NCBI GenBank assembly: GCA_004145215.1
Contig: SEAL01000004.1
Span: 1-32,650, forward strand
Reading direction: 5' to 3'
Source of the DNA: Chloroflexota bacterium
GTDB taxonomy: Bacteria; Patescibacteriota; Saccharimonadia; Saccharimonadales; Saccharimonadaceae
DNA: 32,650 bases
Below the pieces are notes generated by a model that did not search any database, was not told the DNA's origin, and saw only the letters and a program-made list of their open reading frames with translations. Below are positions 9,403-16,626 of this stretch, one piece after another (position 1 is the stretch's first letter; each line of letters starts with the position of its first letter). A program made the position numbers and the translations under genes.

Positions 9403-10739
9403 TGCGACGATTCTTTATCGGTATCATTACCGTCTGCTTTATCTTGTCGCAGACTGCGCCAACAGTTCAGGCGGTTGCAGAACTTGATAAAACGTTCTTT
9501 CATGGCAATGATATTTCGTTTTATGATCCTACGTGCGAAGCTAAAAAGGTTAGCCGCGTCACACTGGCGGGTGATAATAATATCGAAAAATTAATGAATC
9601 TGTTCATGCGCGAAGGCAATATGAACGTCGCACAGGCAAGTGGCATCTTGGGGAATATGATCCAGGAGTCTGGCGGCAAAACTATCATGATCGGTAGCGG
9701 TTCAAAGCAGGTATCGATCCAAGAACCGCAGCCAAATGTTCGACAGGGCGGACGAATTGTTGACGACACCTATGTACCAGAAAATAGTGTTGGATTTGGA
9801 TTAGTGCAGTGGACATTTACCGGTCGCCAAAAACCACTCCAAGATCACATGCGTAAATTAGGCGTCGGCATCACCGATTTGAGTGGCCAGGGCAGTTTTG
9901 TTCTCGAAGAACTGCGCGGACCTTACAAAAAAACACTCAATGCATTACTGGCAACGAACGATCCCGTCGAAGCTGCAGTAATCGTGCACGGTCCACCGTA
10001 TCCGGGATACGAAGCGTCCGCCGACTCTGCCGATAAAGTCCGTACCGTTCGTGGTGGTAACGCAAAAAAGATTTACGACGCTTTTTCTGACGCTTCGGCG
10101 CTAGCCGGATCGACCGCACCAGATGCGCTGAACAATCCGAGTACTGGCGATGGCGACGCGTCATCGACTGACGCCGCCCAGCAAGTCAGCAATATAACGA
10201 CAACTCCGCAGGGGAGTAAAGATTCTAGCTGTAATGAGTCAGGATTTGGCGGCGGTGATCTAGGTGCAACGACAACCGCTTATGCCTGGAGTGACTATAA
10301 AGGCAATGACATTAAAGCCCGTCAGGAATACACCGATGCCGTGAACCGAGCGATGAGCGAAAAACGCTACGTCGGTGGAACTGCATACAAAGGAATCGAC
10401 TGTGGCGGCTTTGTGACGACATTACTATACGACAGCGGCTTTGATAAGTCGTATAATAGTAACGCAAAGGGAGGCAATACCGTATCGCAAGAAGCATGGT
10501 TAAAGCAAAACTGGACACCGATTAGTGCAACTGATGCCGGGGATAGGCAGCCAGGCGACGTCGCGATCAACGCCCAGCACACGTATGTCTATGTTGGCGA
10601 TATCAACGGATTCAATAGCAAAATCGCTTCCGCTTCGTGGGACGAGCGTGCGCCAATGGCCGGTAAAGAAGCCGTGACTGACAGTTCATTCCGGTGGTAT
10701 CGTATTAAAGCAACTGAACAAAAGAATATAAATATCTAG
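9402..10739 (+). CDS. Secreted phage-tail-type lysozyme with C-terminal NlpC/P60-like domain, module copy 2
   Basis: The 445-residue protein starts with a signal peptide (MRRFF..., cleavage likely after VQA at about residue 25). The lysozyme domain spans about 60-225 and contains ILGNMIQESGG and GFGLVQWTF, parallel to the protein at 3861. After a low-complexity linker, residues about 300-440 hold GIDCGGFV (Cys about 334) and AQHTYVYVG (His about 393), the order expected for NlpC/P60 or CHAP-type cysteine peptidases. A muramidase plus NlpC/P60 pair is the known architecture of the conjugation wall hydrolase CwlT of ICEBs1, so a secretion-channel role is likely. The start overlaps the upstream stop by one base. 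Lysozyme call firm; NlpC/P60 versus CHAP is not resolved. Confidence 0.86.
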   Translation: MRRFFIGIITVCFILSQTAPTVQAVAELDKTFFHGNDISFYDPTCEAKKVSRVTLAGDNNIEKLMNLFMREGNMNVAQASGILGNMIQESGGKTIMIGSGSKQVSIQEPQPNVRQGGRIVDDTYVPENSVGFGLVQWTFTGRQKPLQDHMRKLGVGITDLSGQGSFVLEELRGPYKKTLNALLATNDPVEAAVIVHGPPYPGYEASADSADKVRTVRGGNAKKIYDAFSDASALAGSTAPDALNNPSTGDGDASSTDAAQQVSNITTTPQGSKDSSCNESGFGGGDLGATTTAYAWSDYKGNDIKARQEYTDAVNRAMSEKRYVGGTAYKGIDCGGFVTTLLYDSGFDKSYNSNAKGGNTVSQEAWLKQNWTPISATDAGDRQPGDVAINAQHTYVYVGDINGFNSKIASASWDERAPMAGKEAVTDSSFRWYRIKATEQKNINI

Positions 10740-10741
10740 TT

Positions 10742-11380
10742 ATGACAAATGAATTTTTCCTCACTCACCGAAAAAAGATCGTTATTGGCGCGATACTCCT
10801 TTTTGTCGTGTTCGTTCTATTTAGTGCCGCTACCTATATATCTAGGTCCGGAAAAATCGGTGTGACTTTTTCTATCGTTCCAGGTGATGCATCATTGACC
10901 GTTAATGGTAACAAAAGCGGCAAAGGAACACAGTGGTTAACGCCAGGTACGTATACGATAAAAGTTGAAAAGAACGGATTTCAAACCGTTGAAAAACAGA
11001 TCATCGCCGACGCCAACAAGGAACGAAATGTAGCTGCCGTATCACTGACTCCAGAATCCGATGAAGCCAAGGCATGGGCAGAGAAAAACCAAAATTTATA
11101 TAAAAGTAATGAAGAATTTGGTAGTATTGAGGCCCAAGAAACCGGAAAATTCCTGCGCGCTCGTCATCCGATTATCGACGTTTTGCCGTACAAAGATCCC
11201 TATTATACAGTCGCATATCGACTGAATAATGATCAGTCGATCACACTGACCGTCGATACACCATCGCCACGATATCGTTATTTCGCTGTCCAAAAAATCC
11301 GTGAACTCGGTTATAATCCAACCGATTACGATATCGAATTCAAGCAGTATAAAAATCCGCTCGGAGGTAGCGATGAATAA
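10742..11380 (+). CDS. Single-pass membrane protein with PEGA domain
   Basis: The 212-residue protein has a short cytoplasmic start, one membrane segment at about residues 13-32, and a PEGA-like domain at about 40-100 (SLTVNGNKSGKG, then LTPGTYTIKVEKNGF). PEGA domains are small beta-rich modules often found in surface or wall-contacting proteins. The remaining 110 residues include a C-terminal helix and strand that match the end of the 530-residue protein at 5169. It follows the lysozyme gene by 2 nt and overlaps the next gene by 8 nt, so co-translation is likely. No catalytic motif is visible. Confidence 0.78.
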   Translation: MTNEFFLTHRKKIVIGAILLFVVFVLFSAATYISRSGKIGVTFSIVPGDASLTVNGNKSGKGTQWLTPGTYTIKVEKNGFQTVEKQIIADANKERNVAAVSLTPESDEAKAWAEKNQNLYKSNEEFGSIEAQETGKFLRARHPIIDVLPYKDPYYTVAYRLNNDQSITLTVDTPSPRYRYFAVQKIRELGYNPTDYDIEFKQYKNPLGGSDE

Positions 11381-11867
11381 TCGTCAAACCGTCATATTAG
11401 GCATTTCGACAGTCGTCGTACTGGCAGTTGTTGTCATCGTCGGTGTTGTCGTCAGCTCTCCGCAGCAACCAACTCCAGCGCCCGCACCTCAGCAACAGAC
11501 TGACAGTCGACCACTTTCCGAGCAAGAATTAGATGCATTACTCCAGACGGAATTGCCGACACTTGCCGAAGTTCTGACGACAAAATTTCCAGCCGCAGTT
11601 GACCTCTATACGATCAACCAAGGAAAATTATATGACCGTGGTCAATGGTATGGGACGACGCTGACATATCGGGGGAGTGATGAAGATAATCGTGACACGC
11701 TACGCGTTCTGATGCAGAAAAAAGACGGCGTCTGGATTGTTCGAACAACGCCACCACAATTACTGCTCAGTCAAAAATCATATCCTGACGTACCAAAAAC
11801 AATTCTACAGACTATCAATCAGCCAGCCGAATTACCAGGTACGACTTCATCGCCCGCAATTAACTAA
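11373..11867 (+). CDS. Small single-pass membrane protein of unknown function
   Basis: The start chosen is ATG 11373, because a GGAGG Shine-Dalgarno lies at 11363-11367; an in-frame ATG at 11301 lies inside the preceding gene and is unlikely. The product is 164 residues: a membrane segment at about 7-28, a Pro/Gln-rich linker at about 30-45, and a compact extracytoplasmic domain with a strand-rich core (GQWYGTTLTY, GVWIVRTTPP). I recognise no family. It is the last gene of module copy 2 and has no visible counterpart in copy 1. Its stop shares four bases with the convergent recF stop. Confidence 0.75.
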   Translation: MNNRQTVILGISTVVVLAVVVIVGVVVSSPQQPTPAPAPQQQTDSRPLSEQELDALLQTELPTLAEVLTTKFPAAVDLYTINQGKLYDRGQWYGTTLTYRGSDEDNRDTLRVLMQKKDGVWIVRTTPPQLLLSQKSYPDVPKTILQTINQPAELPGTTSSPAIN

Positions 11868-12904
11868 CCTAGATCAATAATAGAGGCTTCGTCGATCATC
11901 GCCGCACTACTAGCGCTGGTCATAATAATCTGGTTACCTTGGAATTTTGTCGCTAGGTGTGTTTGCCGTTCCTGATCCAATTCGCCGAATACGTCGTCCA
12001 GTAAAATCAGTGGCTGCTTGCCGGTGATTTCATGAATAACATCGACTTCTAGGAACTTCAAGGCCAGCACCGTACTGCGCACTTCACCGCGCGAAGCAAC
12101 CGATAGGGCGGGCATGCCATTGAATTTGAATTCGACATCATGACGATGCGGTCCGATACTGGTGTAGCCCAATAATTTATCACGCTCTAGCCGCGCGTGG
12201 AGCTCGCTGAGCAGCTTTTGCTTGATATTGTCGATGACGGTATGGGAATAGTGCATCGATACCGTGTCGGACGACTGAGCGATCGTATTGTAGGTCGTAT
12301 TCAGCTCGGCGTTCAATCGTTCGATGAATTCAACCCGGCGTTCGATAATAATTGCGCCGTATTCGCTCAGTGCGACATTCCAGACGAACAGATCGTCGGT
12401 AGGAAAATGACTTTTTTTCAAAATCGTATTGCGCTGCCGCAAAGCTCGGTCGTATTTACGGAGGGCCTGAGCATATTCCGTATCTAGCTGGCTGATAAAG
12501 CGGTCAATGAACTGACGACGACGGGACGGTGACCCATGTAATAGACGTAAATCTTCAGGTTCGAACAGAACAATGGGGTATTTATATGCCGGTGTCAGAC
12601 GGTAGGCGGTTTTGTCGTCAACGACGAACTGCTTTTTTCCACTAGTTTTTGACGGATCGAATTTAACCGTTCGATCTCCCTCGTCGCTGCGAACATCAAT
12701 GCGCCACCACGGACAGTCATACTTCAAAACATCAGTATCTGTCCCTTTAAACGACGTTCCTTGCAGGGCAATCGTCAGTGCCTCAATAAGTGACGTTTTT
12801 CCACTGCCATTTTTGCCGGTGATCAGTGTGACGCTCGGTGAAAGTGTATGCGTAAAAATAGCATGTGTTCGGACATTCTGAACTTGCAGGGAAGAAATGA
12901 TCAC
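11864..12904 (-). CDS. recF: DNA replication and repair protein RecF
   Basis: The 346-residue protein shows the RecF SMC-like ABC ATPase pattern: Walker A GKNGSGKTS at about residues 30-38, and a Walker B region LLLDDVFGELD near residue 300. RecF loads RecA at gapped DNA with RecO and RecR in the cytoplasm. Length is close to the family norm (about 360). The start codon is GTG at 12904, 12 nt after the dnaN stop, with no clear Shine-Dalgarno, so expression is probably coupled to dnaN. Gene order dnaA-dnaN-recF is the classic bacterial origin arrangement; gyrB does not follow here. Its 3' end overlaps a convergent plus-strand gene by four bases. Confidence 0.96.
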   Translation of the reverse strand: MIISSLQVQNVRTHAIFTHTLSPSVTLITGKNGSGKTSLIEALTIALQGTSFKGTDTDVLKYDCPWWRIDVRSDEGDRTVKFDPSKTSGKKQFVVDDKTAYRLTPAYKYPIVLFEPEDLRLLHGSPSRRRQFIDRFISQLDTEYAQALRKYDRALRQRNTILKKSHFPTDDLFVWNVALSEYGAIIIERRVEFIERLNAELNTTYNTIAQSSDTVSMHYSHTVIDNIKQKLLSELHARLERDKLLGYTSIGPHRHDVEFKFNGMPALSVASRGEVRSTVLALKFLEVDVIHEITGKQPLILLDDVFGELDQERQTHLATKFQGNQIIMTSASSAAMIDEASIIDLG

Positions 12905-12916
12905 CGCGGCGACCGC

Positions 12917-14017
12917 TTAACTCTTTAATGGCATAACTATGTGGACATAGTCGCTATTTTTACTGACGGTCGATAGTACACATGGGGATAACTTTCCGCT
13001 AAAGCGAAATTGTACCGTCGGGCCCGTTAGTACTGAAAGTGCATCGGCCAAATAGCGCGAGTTGAGAGTAACTTGACCTTCTGCAGAAACTTCGGCAGTC
13101 GATGTTGAGGTATTTTCACCAAGCTGTGAGGCAATCGAGTGAATCGCAAGGGTTTTGTCGTCGCTGCTCGCCGTTAGCGTCACGCTTCCACCGGATTCCC
13201 GGGCAAATAAACCAGCAATTTTGGTAATGCGGACAAATTCTGATTTTTCAATCACGACGACTGATTCAGATGACGCCGGGATTAACTGGCGATAATCAGG
13301 GAAATTACCATCGATCAATCGGCTCGTTACTTCTGATTCACCGGCTCGGAATCGTACCTGCGTTTCATCAAACAACATATCAACTTCGCTAATATCATCG
13401 CTTAATGTTCGCAGTACCTCCTGCAGGGTAGTAGCGGGAATAATTGCCGCTACATCACTTTGCGTTTCGACAAGTCGTTTTTCGGTTAACCGATACCCGT
13501 CAGTTGCCGCTAGATAAAGTGATCCTTCGTACGAATGCCAATAGACACCTGTCAGCACCGGGCGAGTTGCGTCGTTACTAGCGGTTAGTATTGTTTGCGA
13601 CACGGCCTGTTTAAAGTCAGCCGCATTAATACTGTACTGAATCGACGACGTTTCATCGATTGTCGGTAATTCAGGGAAGTCATCCGATGCAATACCATTA
13701 ATCACTGAGCTAAAGCCACCCGCTGTAATATGGAGGTGATCATTTTTTACCAGTAATTCGACATTACCTTTCGGAAGTGACGAAACGAACTCTGCAATTA
13801 ATTTCGCTGGAACAGTGATTGATCCAGGTTTGGTGATTTTAGCTCCTATCAACTGTGTCGTTGCGATTTCTAAGTTGGTCGCTGCAACAAGTAATCGATT
13901 GCTATCGGTCCTCAGAAGGATGTTGCTGAGTATAGGCAATTGTGTTTTAGTACTAGCGACTCTTGATGCTGCAGTCAATGCTTTGGATAGGTTTTCTTGT
14001 GTGACGGATAGTTCCAT
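12917..14017 (-). CDS. dnaN: DNA polymerase III beta subunit (sliding clamp)
   Basis: The 366-residue protein matches the beta clamp in length and in its threefold repeat layout. It starts MELSVTQENLSKAL, carries ATDGYRLTEKR in the middle domain and ends with HIVMPLKS, equivalent to the usual IMPMR-type C-terminus. The clamp encircles DNA and tethers polymerase III and other replication and repair proteins. An AAAGG sequence lies about 8 nt before the ATG. The upstream 279-nt gap to dnaA holds several DnaA-box-like sites, so the gene may respond to DnaA. recF follows after 12 nt. Confidence 0.97.
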   Translation of the reverse strand: MELSVTQENLSKALTAASRVASTKTQLPILSNILLRTDSNRLLVAATNLEIATTQLIGAKITKPGSITVPAKLIAEFVSSLPKGNVELLVKNDHLHITAGGFSSVINGIASDDFPELPTIDETSSIQYSINAADFKQAVSQTILTASNDATRPVLTGVYWHSYEGSLYLAATDGYRLTEKRLVETQSDVAAIIPATTLQEVLRTLSDDISEVDMLFDETQVRFRAGESEVTSRLIDGNFPDYRQLIPASSESVVVIEKSEFVRITKIAGLFARESGGSVTLTASSDDKTLAIHSIASQLGENTSTSTAEVSAEGQVTLNSRYLADALSVLTGPTVQFRFSGKLSPCVLSTVSKNSDYVHIVMPLKS

Positions 14018-14068
14018 TATTATTACCTTTCTTTTTAAATTTCATTTGGTGGGCTTAGTAATAGGTCC

Positions 14069-14282
14069 TGTGGATAATGGGGATAACTCGGGGATAACAG
14101 ATTAAATAGGTGATTTTTCGGTGTGGGTAAGTTGGGTAATATCATGGGGAGAATAATGCGTATAAACCAGGCTTTTACACGTGTGCACATTTTGCACACA
14201 ATATTGTTTGTCGTATCTGTGGATATATCACCACACGTTATCCCATGATATATCCAGAGGTTATGCACATGATTTGCACACA
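14069..14282. other. oriC part 1: DnaA-box cluster between dnaA and dnaN
   Basis: The intergenic region 14018-14296 holds one perfect DnaA box in the TGTGGATAA orientation at 14069, followed by TGGGGATAA at 14078 and CGGGGATAA at 14089, spaced about 9-11 bp. Further candidates are TGTGGATAT at 14218, TTATCCCAT at 14238 and TTATGCACA at 14261. Four TGCACA cores occur between 14180 and 14282. An 11-bp perfect inverted repeat (TGGATATATCA at 14220-14230 and its complement at 14246-14256) surrounds one box. This is typical origin structure; where unwinding starts cannot be told from sequence alone. Confidence 0.75.
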
Positions 14283-14296
14283 GTAGCGATACCATA

Positions 14297-15670
14297 TTAT
14301 GCATATAATTTCTCCTTTATTTCTGCGACTTGTTCGCGAATTGTGAAATCTAACTTTATAGACTTCTCGATTTTCTCGACAGAATGGATAGCAGTGGTAT
14401 GGTCTTTACGACCTAGTTCGCCGGCGATCTTTGGAAAACTGAGATGTAGTTCGCTACGTAATAGATACATGGCAATTTGGCGCGGTGTCACGATATGTTT
14501 GTCGCGACGGCTGCTGCACATTTCGGGTGTCGTCAACTGGAAGTACTTCGCCGTCTTGTCGATGATTTGTTTTGACGTCAAATGCTGGGGGCGACTATGG
14601 CGGACATTACCAACTAAACCTTCGGCGGTTGTAATGTCCGGTTCGATGCCGCGCATTTCCGCGTAAGCGAGCAGTTGATTGAGCGCACCTTCGAGCTCAC
14701 GGATGTTAGTCTTTATATTATTAGCGAGGTATTCTGCCGTTTCATGGTTCAGCTCGACACCAGATAGGGCAGCCTTTGCTTCCAGGATGGCGCAGCGAGT
14801 TTCAAAATCAGGCATCTGGATGTCGATGGACATGCCCATTTCAAAGCGACTTCGTAAACGTTCGGTTAGCGTAGGGATGCTTTTGGGTGGTTTGTCGCTA
14901 CTGATAATGATCTGCTTGTTGTTTTGATGCAGCACGTTAAAGGTATGGAAGAATTCTTCCTGGGTCTTTTCTTTGCCGGCAATAAACTGCATGTCGTCAA
15001 TAATCAGAACATCAACGTTGCGGTATTTATCAGAAAAACCTTTTTTCTTGAATCGGATACTGTCCATGAATTCTTTGACGAAAGTTTCTGAACTGATATA
15101 GAGAATGCGGGCATCTGGTTGGTTTTTTACGATCTCGTTACCGACAGCCTGCATCAAGTGCGTTTTACCCAGCCCAACACCACCGTAGAGGAAGAGAGGG
15201 TTATATTTCACACCGGGATATTGCGCAACAGCTTGGCAAGCTGTGTAGGCTAAGTCATTACTAGATCCGACAATAAAATTATCGAAATTGTAGCGTGGAT
15301 TGAGGCCACTAGAAGGGGAGAGCTGGCTAGCGGAGGTGCGAGGTTTTGGGCGAGGGGCGATGAGTTCATCGACGCTATCAGATGCGGTTTGTGTTGTTGT
15401 TTCCCGACTAACGACTGTCTTTTTGCCTTGTGTTCTAACGGTGTAGGCGATCTTTGCGGGATGCATGCCGTTCTTTGCCAAGACTTCTTTTACCTGGTCA
15501 TTAAATTTAACTTCGAATTGTCGAATGGCGAATATATTCGGCACCGCAATCGTCACTTTTTCATCGGTTACTTCAACCAGTTCGGTGTTCTGGAACCAAG
15601 TGATAAAAGTGGCGTGCGATACAGATAATTCAATTTCACCTAAGACTGATTGCCATAATGAATTATGCAC
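14297..15670 (-). CDS. dnaA: Chromosomal replication initiator protein DnaA
   Basis: The start chosen is GTG 15670, preceded by AGAGGG about 6 nt upstream, giving 457 residues, the normal DnaA size; the longer reading from 15826 adds an unnatural basic leader through the promoter. Domain I is at about 1-80, a variable linker runs to about 120, the AAA+ domain III holds Walker A GGVGLGKTH and Walker B VLIIDDMQF, and domain IV ends with RRDKHIVTPRQIAMYL and the signature GRKDHTTAIHSVEKI that reads DnaA boxes. DnaA binds boxes on both sides of its own gene and melts the origin. A promoter with a DnaA box over its -35 lies upstream, pointing to self-regulation. Confidence 0.97.
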   Translation of the reverse strand: MHNSLWQSVLGEIELSVSHATFITWFQNTELVEVTDEKVTIAVPNIFAIRQFEVKFNDQVKEVLAKNGMHPAKIAYTVRTQGKKTVVSRETTTQTASDSVDELIAPRPKPRTSASQLSPSSGLNPRYNFDNFIVGSSNDLAYTACQAVAQYPGVKYNPLFLYGGVGLGKTHLMQAVGNEIVKNQPDARILYISSETFVKEFMDSIRFKKKGFSDKYRNVDVLIIDDMQFIAGKEKTQEEFFHTFNVLHQNNKQIIISSDKPPKSIPTLTERLRSRFEMGMSIDIQMPDFETRCAILEAKAALSGVELNHETAEYLANNIKTNIRELEGALNQLLAYAEMRGIEPDITTAEGLVGNVRHSRPQHLTSKQIIDKTAKYFQLTTPEMCSSRRDKHIVTPRQIAMYLLRSELHLSFPKIAGELGRKDHTTAIHSVEKIEKSIKLDFTIREQVAEIKEKLYA

Positions 15671-15731
15671 GTAACCCTCTATCCCTCTATGTGTTATGTT
15701 TGGTGTTTTACCCAACGTTTTGTTACGTTCA

Positions 15732-15760
15732 ACTATACGGTATTCACAAGTTTTCCACAA
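15732..15760 (-). promoter_or_regulatory. Probable dnaA promoter with DnaA box over the -35
   Basis: On the minus strand a TTGTGG -35 (15760-15755) is followed after exactly 17 nt by a TATAGT -10 (15737-15732), placing the start of transcription near 15725 and a leader of about 55 nt before the GTG. The -35 lies within TTTTCCACA (15751-15759), a near-consensus DnaA box, so DnaA binding would block polymerase. A second weaker candidate (TTGACC, 17 nt, TTTAAA) lies just upstream. Confidence 0.6.
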
Positions 15761-15931
15761 CTTTAAAAGTGTTTTTCGAGCGTAGGTCAAATAGAGGAGC
15801 GATTTATCCACACAGTGCAGTCTCATCTGTTAATCTGTGGATAACTAGGTGCGCTTGGTGGATAACTTTACTATATTAGGATACTCAAGTGACTACTTTT
15901 CAAGCATGACTGTAATCACAGCTGTGGATAG
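15741..15931. other. oriC part 2: DnaA-box cluster upstream of dnaA
   Basis: The 345-nt gap between dnaA and rpmH contains TTTTCCACA at 15751, a perfect TTATCCACA at 15804, a perfect TGTGGATAA at 15836, GGTGGATAA at 15857 and TGTGGATAG at 15923. The two perfect boxes face each other 23 nt apart. With the cluster on the other side of dnaA this makes a two-part origin like those of several Gram-positive bacteria. Confidence 0.72.
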
Positions 15932-15977
15932 CAAAAGCGGCATTAGATACCCATAAATTGTTGCTACTCGGGGGAGC

Positions 15978-16006
15978 TTGTCAAAAGGGCAAAAAAGAGG
16001 TATTAT
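15978..16006 (+). promoter_or_regulatory. rpmH promoter, placing transcription start almost at the ATG
   Basis: TTGTCA (15978-15983), a 17-nt spacer and TATTAT (16001-16006) form a near-consensus sigma-70-type promoter. The expected start, about 7 nt after the -10, is only about 3 nt before the rpmH ATG at 16016, so the mRNA would be essentially leaderless. Confidence 0.7.
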
Positions 16007-16015
16007 GGTACAGAT

Positions 16016-16153
16016 ATGCCAAAGCGAACACACCAACCCCACACTCGTCACCGCGCAAGGACGCACGGCTTCCGCGCTCGCGTGAGCACAAAAGCTGGTC
16101 GCGCTGTGATCAAGCGTCGCCGAATTAAAGGCCGCGCAAAACTTACTGTCTAA
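16016..16153 (+). CDS. rpmH: 50S ribosomal protein L34
   Basis: The 45-residue highly basic protein begins [19 protein letters not shown] and continues [17 protein letters not shown], the conserved L34 pattern. It is a structural protein of the large ribosomal subunit. It is the usual neighbour of rnpA opposite dnaA, as found here. Length is typical (44-47). The nearest AGAGG lies about 15 nt upstream, too far for good Shine-Dalgarno use; the promoter position suggests a leaderless message. The stop codon sits inside a 22-bp perfect palindrome. Confidence 0.97.
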   Translation: MPKRTHQPHTRHRARTHGFRARVSTKAGRAVIKRRRIKGRAKLTV

Positions 16154-16164
16154 TTAGACAGTAA
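16143..16164. repeat. 22-bp perfect palindrome over the rpmH stop codon
   Basis: Bases 16143-16164 read the same on both strands, 11 bp each side with no spacer, centred on the TAA stop of rpmH. It could be a protein-binding operator or part of RNA folding ahead of the terminator that begins 7 nt later. Confidence 0.7.
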
Positions 16165-16170
16165 AGCAGC

Positions 16171-16210
16171 AAAAACCGCTCTATGTGATAAACGTAGAGC
16201 GGTTTTAGTT
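16171..16210 (+). terminator. Intrinsic terminator between rpmH and rnpA
   Basis: AAAACCGCTCTA pairs with TAGAGCGGTTTT across a short loop and is followed by AGTTT. The A-rich left and T-rich right flanks could stop transcription in both directions. It would separate rpmH from rnpA, which has its own -10 just downstream. Confidence 0.75.
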
Positions 16211-16223
16211 TATACTGAAATAT

Positions 16224-16580
16224 ATGTTAGCTCAGCGCAACCGATTTCATGGCCATGGCAGCCTACGATTCCTGTACAAAAATGGACAGGCGGAGCGTTC
16301 ACGCACCATTACTTTGAAACACATCGAAAACCCGCGTCGCAAGCATACACGTGTCGCTGTGGTTATTAGCAAAAAAGTATTAAAGAGTGCAGTACTTCGC
16401 AATCGAGTTCGTCGCCGCGTCTATGAGATCATCCGCCAAGATCTGCCGCAACTGGACACATCGTATGATTTAGTATTTTTAATTTTCAGTGGCGAAGTGT
16501 TAACGATGCCGCACGACGAATTATTGGCGCAGATGAAACACCTAACATCGGCCGCTGGTATCTATAAAAACCAGCGCTAA
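16224..16580 (+). CDS. rnpA: Ribonuclease P protein component
   Basis: The 118-residue basic protein has the RNase P protein pattern: an N-terminal QRNRFHG start, VAVVISKKVLKSAVLRNRVRRRVYE (the RNR signature, about residues 48-72), then a hydrophobic FLIFSG strand. It binds the RNase P RNA to mature tRNA 5' ends. TATACT at 16211-16216 lies 7 nt before the ATG and no Shine-Dalgarno is present, so a leaderless transcript starting directly after the rpmH terminator is likely. yidC follows after 46 nt. Confidence 0.95.
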   Translation: MLAQRNRFHGHGSLRFLYKNGQAERSRTITLKHIENPRRKHTRVAVVISKKVLKSAVLRNRVRRRVYEIIRQDLPQLDTSYDLVFLIFSGEVLTMPHDELLAQMKHLTSAAGIYKNQR

Positions 16581-16626
16581 AATGATATACTAAATCGAAA
16601 GATTTTAGAAAAACTGGAGAAAAACT

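Noticed and set aside
11301-11372. Upstream ATG for the 164-residue membrane protein
   Set aside because: It lies within the PEGA gene, while ATG 11373 has GGAGG and gives a normal membrane-anchor start.
15671-15826. DnaA start at ATG 15826 (509 residues)
   Set aside because: It would translate through the promoter and a DnaA box, adds a non-homologous leader, and GTG 15670 has a good Shine-Dalgarno.
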